From Orthonyx spaldingii (lineage: Eukaryota; Chordata; Aves; Passeriformes; Orthonychidae): a stretch of 64,000 bases of DNA. Shown piece by piece: positions 1-9,200 of the stretch; position 1 is the first letter of the stretch, and each line of letters begins with the position of its first letter. Under the pieces are notes generated by a model. The model ran no database searches. It saw nothing but the letters and a program-made list of their open reading frames with translations, and was not told the origin of the DNA. The position numbers and the translations under genes were made by a program. The DNA is taken from positions 1,756,568 through 1,820,567 of the forward strand of contig VZTJ01004198.1 of assembly GCA_013397795.1 (NCBI GenBank), read 5' to 3'.

Positions 1-99
1 AAATATGCGCAGGGAAGATTTTGGCCCACTCATCCACAGGTCCATTACACTTGGACTAGCTGGGGCAGCTAAAAGCTGCTGATGGTGGATGGGACTCAC

Positions 100-210
100 A
101 AAGACCGTGGTGTTTGCAGGAATTCTGATGCCACTGATGACCTGCTCCTTCTCCAGCCTGCGGAGCGTCCCCGAGACGGGCGGGTACAGCCGCAGCGACT
201 CCTTCAAAAC
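100..210 (-). CDS. CYP46A1: CYP46A exon 12 (K-helix ExxR), last exon in window
   Basis: Acceptor GATGCAG and donor TTT|GTGAGT bound 37 codons, the same number as human. It reads VLKESLRLYPPVSGTLRRLE and ends RIPANTTVF. The ExxR motif (ESLR) is intact. Bases 1-99 are intron; later exons lie before the window. Confidence 0.92.
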
Positions 211-3200
211 CTGCATCAGCAAAAAGCACAAGAGGTCAGTTAGTGCTTACACTGTAGCAAGCAGAAATAAAATTAATTACCTCCCTATGGCCTTTCACTT
301 GAGCTAAATGGGAGATTCTGACTTTTGAAATAGACACTGGTGTATCTGCCTTGGACTCCTGTGGGCAAAATACATGGCTAAGTCAGCTGCTTCAGGCCTA
401 GTTCTTTCTTACAGCTGGTAAAATACAGAGAAAAAGACACAAACCCCAGAAGAGATCCTGGAATAGATCTCAAGTCAGATCAACAATTAAGTAAAAAAGT
501 ATTAGGAAGCAAACTCAAAGAGAATATCTAAGACTGAAATCTCCTGCCCCTGATGAGCTGTTCTGGGCACTGGCTGCCATGAGGGTGGGTGATTGTTCCC
601 ACTTCTTTCCCACCCTCAGCTCCTGCTTTTGTCCCGCTTCTCCTGTTTGAGGAGCTGAGCCTGGCCAGAGCTCCAAAATAACAAAAAACAACCTGGTAAA
701 GGAAAATGAATAGGGAATGTTGAGAAAAAAATGGAATGAGACCATTTCTTTTGGTGTCAGTGAGCTGTAAGAATGGCTTATTTCATCAAAGTGAAACCTA
801 ATTAACAGTGCACATGAGCATCGCACTGAAAATGCAATTAACAGTGTGCATGCACAAGTGGGCTAATGAAAAAGAAACCTGGACAAAAGGATTCAGAATT
901 GCCTGAACAACAGGAGAGGAGTCCCACAGTCTCTGATACTCCAGTGATGGACTAGCTCTGACCAAGGGTGACTGATTTCGGTGACAGAGATCCAAGCTTG
1001 TGGTGTTAAATAAATGCTCTGCTTTGAGAAGCTCTCCTGTGATCTGTCTCAAAACTGAAAGGCTTAGATACCTCATCCTAATTGGAGTGGTATAATTGTG
1101 ATGGTGTTTGGAGAAGCCTAAGGAAGCCTGCTGATTTCTGTAATCACCTAGAGTTGCCTTTTCCTTGTGAGAAATAGACTTATGAAATCTATCTGCTATC
1201 AAAGCACAGTAATTTGTGGGATGGGATATGCCAAATGGTAAAACAGTGTTGCTCACCTTAGCAGGGCAGTTTAAAAGAAAAAGGATCATGGCAGACTACT
1301 AAAATCACAGGACAATTTATGCAGAACAGCTGCCAGGACTGTGATTCAGCCTCTCCTGAGGGCTACTGGTGTCCCCCATCTTGTAAAAAAGGAAATGCAA
1401 GACAAACACTGGCTAATAGCCAACCCTGGCTTTGCAGTTCATTACCAACCAGCATTTCTATACACAAGAGCTCTTTTAGGACCAAACTCTTACCCCCACC
1501 ACCCCCGAGTGACTGAAGAGGGTTTCAAGACTGACTAATGAAAAATTGACATTAGAAAACCCAGCCATTAGTTTTGGCTATCCTCAAATCCCACTTCAGG
1601 GCATATGGTGAGATCATAGCTGGAAATGCTTTAACAATAATCACACAAAACTTGAGCTGTGAATTAGGAAAGTTTGTGGGATTCACACACAAGTTGAGCT
1701 CAAAGTTGCACACCCTTCTTAAAATTACAGCTATTGTTTCACCTTAAACAGGCAGGGATTATGCAACTTTACTCTAGCTCCCAGATTGGTAATAATTAAG
1801 GAAAGCAGTGAAGGAATCCTGTAAATTTGAAGAGCATCCTTCCCAAAAAGGCTGGGCTGTTGTGAATGTCTCAGGCTATCTGTTTGCTGACTCTCTGGGG
1901 ACAAACACTGTCAGGATAGAATATTAGCATTTGTTGTTAAAATTTGAGAAGTGTGGGGCTCCTCCATGACATGTCAGAGGTGCTACCCAGCAGCTCTGCC
2001 TGGTATCTTACCTCACTCCTACTGTACCTGCGATAAGTAGGTGAGCTTGCCAAGATCCTCATAGTCAACGTCTCTCTTGGCACCAAGAACCTCATCCACT
2101 TCAGCCTGAGCCCTGCAGTTCAATTAGAACTTGTTAGCTGCAGATGCCTGTTTCTTGCTAGGCAAGTTGACAAATCACATTATTTTACTTTCCAGACACT
2201 GAGTTGGACTTAAACACCCATCCTCAGGCAAAACACCTCCCAACTCCCAGCCAGGCCTCCTGAACTTGTACCTCATATCAGGATGAGGCAATGTGCACAC
2301 AGGGCTGCTGAATCAGGTGGGATTTGGGACCAGCATGTATAAAGGCTTTGAAAAAACCACCGAGGTGAAACTGAAATAACCCATCTCAAGGTTTTTGTTT
2401 TTATACATTTTGGATATATTGGTACTATGAAACTGTTTATTTTGGAAGGGAGGCTAGAATTTATTGAGAATTGATCTTATCTTTTTAATAATCCTTACAA
2501 TTAAGTTCACCCTGAAATTAACAGCATGCTGGGTTTGCAAATTGGAGTGTACATACCTTTCCAGTATTTCAGGATGCTGACCCAGTGCCATTACTGTAAA
2601 TGTCATCTGATTGGCACTGGTTTCATGACCTAATGATAACAAAAATCAGTTTAAAGCTTAGTACGAAATAATAACATGACACAAAGATGTTCTACTGGGG
2701 TGATTGCCAATAGGAAACTTTAAACATCAAACGCTGAATGTTTTAATTCAATTGTGCTAAAAATTAAAGGAAATAATAAAAGGGATGTAAAGTCCACATA
2801 GGAGCTTTCAAGAATGACAAGAAAGGGACATAGCTGGTAAAGATACAACCCACCTTGCCCAAGTCAAAGCTGCAGTGGTTCCATGCAACACCTACTGGTC
2901 ATGAGCTCCCTAACAGAAGGGCCAGTGAGGTCCAGTATTTGCCTTGTCATATTATGGGACACACAGTTCTGCTAAACTGAAAGATTTACTGGTTTTGAGG
3001 GAAAACAGAGCTTCTTTCCATCTTTCTTTGACAGGTCTGCTTTATGTGTTAGGATGACCCTGCTTCAGCAGGGAGGTTGGACCAGAACACCTTTCCAGCC
3101 TTACCCATTTTCTGACTCTATGATGTGGACACTTTTCCCTTTTTTTCATGGATAGGCATATGTACTATTTTAAAACATTACAGAAGACAGACTTCTGCAA

Positions 3201-6200
3201 GGATGTCTGCTGCAATAACATCTTTCTTGCCAAAGAACCTCAACTTCTTATGAACCTAAATCCTCTTGAACTGCAAAATGTTGTTTATCTCACATATTAA
3301 CTCAGCCCATACTTTTTCTGATAGGCTTGACAGTGCCTACCATGAGTTGACTACTGTTCCTTAGGCAAGAACGGCATTTAATCATGTGGATGAGGTAATG
3401 AAAAGACACATGGAATATGTAAAACATGTTTTTGGTGGGGTTTAGTGGGAGCTGGGTGGAAGGGCCAGAACCCCATAAGGAACAGCCTTGCACTCCTGTG
3501 GGCAGTGGGAAGCCGGTGGCTGGAAAGCACCAGCCTGGCATTATTTGCTGTGTTGATATCACTGAAAGAAGACAATATATCATTTGCCTATGAGAAAACC
3601 AAGAGTTCTCTTCAGACCTCACCCAGCTGGTCCCATGCCAGTGTAATACTGCTGTCTTCCAACCAAGAGACTCCTGGTTACAGCAGCATCACGTGGAGTG
3701 ATGATGTTAATCATGATGTTAATTGTGATTAACAAGGATGTTAATCATGACCCTGTAGACAGCTCAAGAATGAGTACAGCTTCCCACATGACATATCCAA
3801 GCATTAATATAGCTACTGACCTGCAACAAAGAAAGTGATAAAGTTATCCAGAATGTTTTCATCGTCTTGAGTTTCTTCCAGAGCTGTCACGATAGAAAAG
3901 CAAATGGGATTAGAAAATTCCCTCGTGCCCCAGCTGAACCAGCCAGAATGTTCTACCCTGTTTGGCACATATTGGCTGAGGTGGCATCGAGAGAGGATGC
4001 TGAGCGTGCATTTCAGTGGTGACTTGTGACCAATATTTGATCCAACACAAAGAAACAGAATTTTCAAAGCAACTCTCACTATCTTCAGTGTGAAAACAAT
4101 TTTAAAGGAGGATCCAAGATCAGATTCCCAAAACACTCCCCAATTTCACAGCAAAACATACCACAGAGAAATTCACCCAAACAGCAACGTGTCCCTTACC
4201 ATCTCCTTTCAGTATTTGTGTAAGAATATCCAGTGCGGCTTCTTTCCCATTCTGGATGGCTTCTCTCCTGCGGTCAATGCACTCCTTCCCCACACGTCTC
4301 AACAGCCTCACGCTCTCCCTGACCTCCTTTACCAGCTTCTGTTTCCCTGGCATGAACTGAATACAGAATCTCTTGAGTCACTTTAGTCCTTTTGCTGATA
4401 AAAAATAATGTCAGTGATATTTTACAAGTGAGCACTTTGTTTTCTACTAAATGACACTTGTCACAAAAACATTTGCTCTCCATGGAACAAACTGAATGCC
4501 CACAGGATGATGGGTTTGGGCTGAAATAAGAAATATTTCAATCCGTGCATGCTGATGCTGTGTCTCATCAGAGCTGATGTTTTGGGCACTGTGAGCAAAA
4601 TTCCTCACCTCTCCATGGAAAGAAACTGCAGCATGCAATGCAGAATCTCACCCCTGCTCTCAAAAAGGAAAACAGAAGCTCTAAAAGCCTGAACCACAGC
4701 TTTCATGAGACACTGTAATAATTCTTTACTTAAATATTTCATAGTACATCCATCATTTCCTAGCAGATTAATTTGGGTTGAAAAATGTAATTTTTTTATG
4801 GCAAGAATGCTCAAATTTCTTCCACCCTGAGTGAAGGCTGCCATCTTTATTGAGCAAATGGCAAAAAAATCTCAATTTTTAATGGGTATGAGAACGTAAA
4901 ACCATATGCAGGGGGAAGAAAAGACAAAAAGAAGCATTAAATATTAATGTTAATTTTTATGGGTGTTTTAAAGCACTAAAGAATTTTATCTTGATGCACA
5001 TTGGAGAAAGAGATCTACAGAGGGCTGTTTCCCCAACATATATGGACCTTGCACAGCTCCAGCCCATGAACTCAGGCAGGAGCAGCCGGATGTGAGGAGA
5101 GAGGACTGAAGTGAGGAGAGTACAGACCCGTATGAGGGGGATGCGTGCCTTGTTCAGTCCCTCCATAACCTTAGACACAGCGTTTGGTAAAGGAGTCTGG
5201 TCGTCATTCAGTGCATTTAATTCCAAGCCAAAGGCTACCTGAGGAGCAGGAGAGAAAGGGGTAACTTGCTGGGGTGAGGGTGAAAGAGCAGGATAGCATC
5301 ACGTCACTGCCTTTTCCCCTAAAAATACCTCAGGTTAGACCCTAGCTTGCAGGAGGCTGTGAGGGGAGGGCAATATTCACGTTATGTTTTCTCCTTATTT
5401 GGCTGGATTAATAATTTACTATTACTCTCCATTCATCCCAGACTGGTTTGCATAGAAAGGGAAAAGGCAGCACAAGGCAGACTTCATGCTGACATGTAAT
5501 GGCAATAATACAGCCTCCACCCATGAAAGAGCCCTGGTGTGTCCCTTTTGGCATGGAGGCGTGGGAGTTATGAGGCTGAAAGATTTTTGCAAAGGGTCCC
5601 CATCCTGCAGGCCACACTTAGACTATGCAGACCCTTCCCTAACTGCCCCTTCCCATGGCTCAGCCCGAATGGAAGTGGCACAATTGGTCCTGCAGGTCTT
5701 CTGGCACTTCTGGGTAAAGGTCTTTCTCCCTGCCTCCAGCTCCTGATCCCATCCTGCTGCTGGCAGGCATTACTTCCATTCCTTCCTGCCAGTTGCAGAG
5801 GAAACAAGAAAGGGACAGCTGGTACCTTTGCAATGATATCCATAGTGACCCGGCTCATCATCGACAGCATGCTAAACTCTGTTTTTCCATCTGCCTTTTC
5901 CTCTAGCTTCTGCATCAGCTCCTCTGCTTTTTCATTAAAAGTTTCCATCAGACCAATCAGGTAGCTGAACAATCAATAAAGATGAGTGATGGGGGCTCTG
6001 GAGAGGACGTCTTTGCTCAGGCAAAATAACCTTTGTTATTTTCCATAGAAAATTGTAAAGTTTTTTAAAATTTATAATTAATTTGCCTTAATACATTAAA
6101 AAGCAAACAGATAAAATGAGCTACATTCTTCTTACAGCAGCCCTTGCTCTGCCTTGCCATATAATTAACATCTATCATGGCAAAGGGTGGTGACCTGTGC

Positions 6201-9200
6201 CCATCAAGGCACAAGGATTTTATCTTTGGACCCTACAGACAACTCATCAAGGCACACAAGGAAACCAGACCAACCCTCTGCCTTATCTTTTCCAACAGGA
6301 TAAGGCAGCCATAACCATGCTCCAGGATACACAACCTTAGGACCTTTCTGCCATTGCTGAGCTCACAGGGGTGTCACTGCTTCATGGGAAGTCTGGTCAA
6401 ATTATACTTGGCATGGAAATGGTGTGCTGGATCCTAAGTTAAATGTGATTTTGGCACTAAATTTTTTTTTTCATCTAAATATCAAATAGTGGCAGGCAGA
6501 ATCATGAAAATACAGTAAATGTAAGACCTAGATCATTTCAGAAATATTTGCCTTACCTTCGGCTGAAAGCCGGATCCATTATCCTCCGCTGCTTGCGCCA
6601 ATGCTCATGGTTGCAAACAGTTACCAAGCCATTCCCTAGAAACCTGGCACACAGGAAACAAGGAAAGGAACAGTTTTATGCAAGGGTGCCAGCTGAACAC
6701 CATATAGTCACAAATATAAGTCTTTCACATCCACTTTCTTTTCTTTTTCCCATGTGTAGGGAGCACTGTTGAGTATGCAACCATTGTATCACTGTGGACA
6801 ACAACCAAACCACAGAGATTTTTGGCAGGTCGGTGTGGACTGCTGAGTCCAGTAAGATGCTGGTTCATTACAGCTGTTATGCAAATAATTAATATGATAA
6901 CTGGATTATTAGAATTTTTAAAGCTTCAAACTAGCAAAGAAAAATTCCCTTTTTTTTTTTTAACTGAATTTAGAAACTGCAAACTGCCATGCCTTATGGA
7001 GTACTCTAAAATCAGTGCTCTAAAATCTGAGAAGTTTGATGATGGTCTTGAGCAGACTGCTCTGAGACTAACTGAACATCCCCAGGGGGAAAAAAGATCC
7101 ATGATCAAGATTAAGCAAAATCCAACACATCCTCCTCCCTGACTGGGAAGACATTTGACTTGACATATAGTTTAACAGGTACATGTTGCTTACATATGTC
7201 TGGAATTAGAAATTAATCCTCACACTAAGGTAAATGGTCTGAGTCAAAATGTCATATCTGTGATATTATTAATCTTGCACGTATTTTCAGATCACAGTGG
7301 CTTCAGATGGGTTTTGCCTACCTCTCACCGAACAGGCTGAAGAGAGTACCATACACCATCGGATCCTTTGGGTGCTGTGGTGACATCAAGAACTCCTAAA
7401 ATCAAACCTCAGGTCAGTGAATACTGAGTGCAATCTGTTTCCCAGACAAAGTACAAAATGTCACTCACACACATTTACTCTCTTCCTTCTGCAGCAATAG
7501 TCTGAAGAGTAGATGAATTATTTGGTGTGCCCTGATTCCCCAGTTCCTGTGCTGCTAGCTTGCTTTGCATGCCTCTAGCACTTTTTTGCCCAGTGACCTG
7601 AAATCTCACTCTCTTGTAATTGCAAAGATTTAGAGAAGGAAATTTGGTCTCTCGTGCCTCATTCATTTGAGATACTAAGCTCTTGCAGAGAGCCTGCTTT
7701 TCACAAATGGTAAATGTTTGCTACATGTGCTGTTTAAACAAAAGTAAAAAAATAAATTAACCCATCAAGGAAAAAACAAATCAGGACAGCCCGGAGATCA
7801 AAGCACCTCATCCTCCTAACCCAGCCAGAGCCAAGCACAGACTGGCTGCTGTGTGCTGCCGTGATCATCAGGCACCAGCTCTCTCCTTATGGAGGGATGG
7901 GCCAATCCCCACTATTGATTTGGCTTTATTTTTCAGTACCTTCACTCCTTCAGGACTCACAATCAATAGTGAGACTCTGTGAAATGCATTCATTCATACA
8001 ACAGGTCCATATTTCTCTGCCCTGTAAGAAGAGAAGATTAAAAAAAAGAGAGAATTACGGTACAAACTGCCAACATGTAACAGTTCAGACCTAATACCCT
8101 CGAAGGACCAGAGCAGTGGGAACAATGGCAGTCCCCAGTGAATAAAACCATTCAGAGAAACACAGGAGGGCAGAATCATCAAGGTTGGAAGAGACCTTCA
8201 AGAGTATCTGGTCCAACTGTCAACCCATGAGCACCATAATCACCCCTAAGTGCCACCCATATCCCATATCCCCAAGTGCCACCTCTTGAACGTTTCTACG
8301 AATGGTTACTCCATCGCCATCCTGGGCAGCTTATTCCAATGACTAACCATTCTTTCAGTGAAAAAGTTTTTTCTAATATCTAATCTGATCTGAAAGATCA
8401 ATGCTGTCTCTCTGGCTCCTCTACCAACATTCTGAATGATGCTAATTATGTAATTCAGGGTCTCTGTGCCTTGATTTCTCCATTTGTGCTACAGGACTAC
8501 CCCATTCAATGTTACTGATGTGCCTCAACTTACCACTCCAGGAAGAGATCTGGTGTAAACTCCTGTTTCCTCACCATTCTCCATATGATTGGCAGGTGTC
8601 CAAATAAAAAGCTGCAGAATAGGAAGGTTAAGAGTGTCATGAGGATGCCAACATAGGGTTTTGTATGGATTGCAATCCTTGTTGCTCAGCGAGTGTTGTT
8701 CATGTTTTCCTCGTAAGGGAAGGTGGAAATAACTCTGAGCTGTGCCAATGCCCAGCCCTCACCAAGCTGGTAAACTGGGGACCACGGACAGCCTGGTGCT
8801 CACAGGCAGCCAGGAAGACCAGTATGGAGATGAAGGATGAGGTCTTTTTTTTTAATGCTGTGTTACAGGAGATGTTTGGGTCCGGGTGGGAGCCCCCCAT
8901 AAATTGCTTTGCTCCTTTGCCTGGCTGACTGAATTTTGACTGCAGCTATTACGTTGCTGTACATGAAAGAGACATTTGCATTAAATGCTCTTTAATACAT
9001 GCTCATCCCTGGTAAGTGTAACTTCATTTCTGTCAATGGAATTCTGTTAAGAGAAATTAGGAACCATCTCCTTCTGTCCAAAGTCATGTCATTTCAACTA
9101 CTGAGGAGGATAATCACTGGTTACTAATGAAATTGAAAAAATTAATTTAAAATGTTAACTCTACAAATACAGTAGCTGCATCAAAAAGTTAGAGATCAAT

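Larger units (their letters stand above)
3884..7939. other. CYP46A introns 8 to 3 (noncoding parts between exons)
   Basis: The intron pieces 3884-4199, 4357-5127, 5239-5825, 5965-6556, 6644-7321 and 7396-7939 are compact (about 0.3-0.8 kb). I see no repeats I can name and no extra exons. Opposite-strand reading frames over exon 6 and its flank (about 5540-5960) are shadows. Confidence 0.6.

Noticed and set aside
7994..7996. TGA as selenocysteine or programmed readthrough
   Set aside because: CYP46 proteins are not selenoproteins, the aligned residue is Arg, and the following bases (ATG) do not form a known readthrough context.
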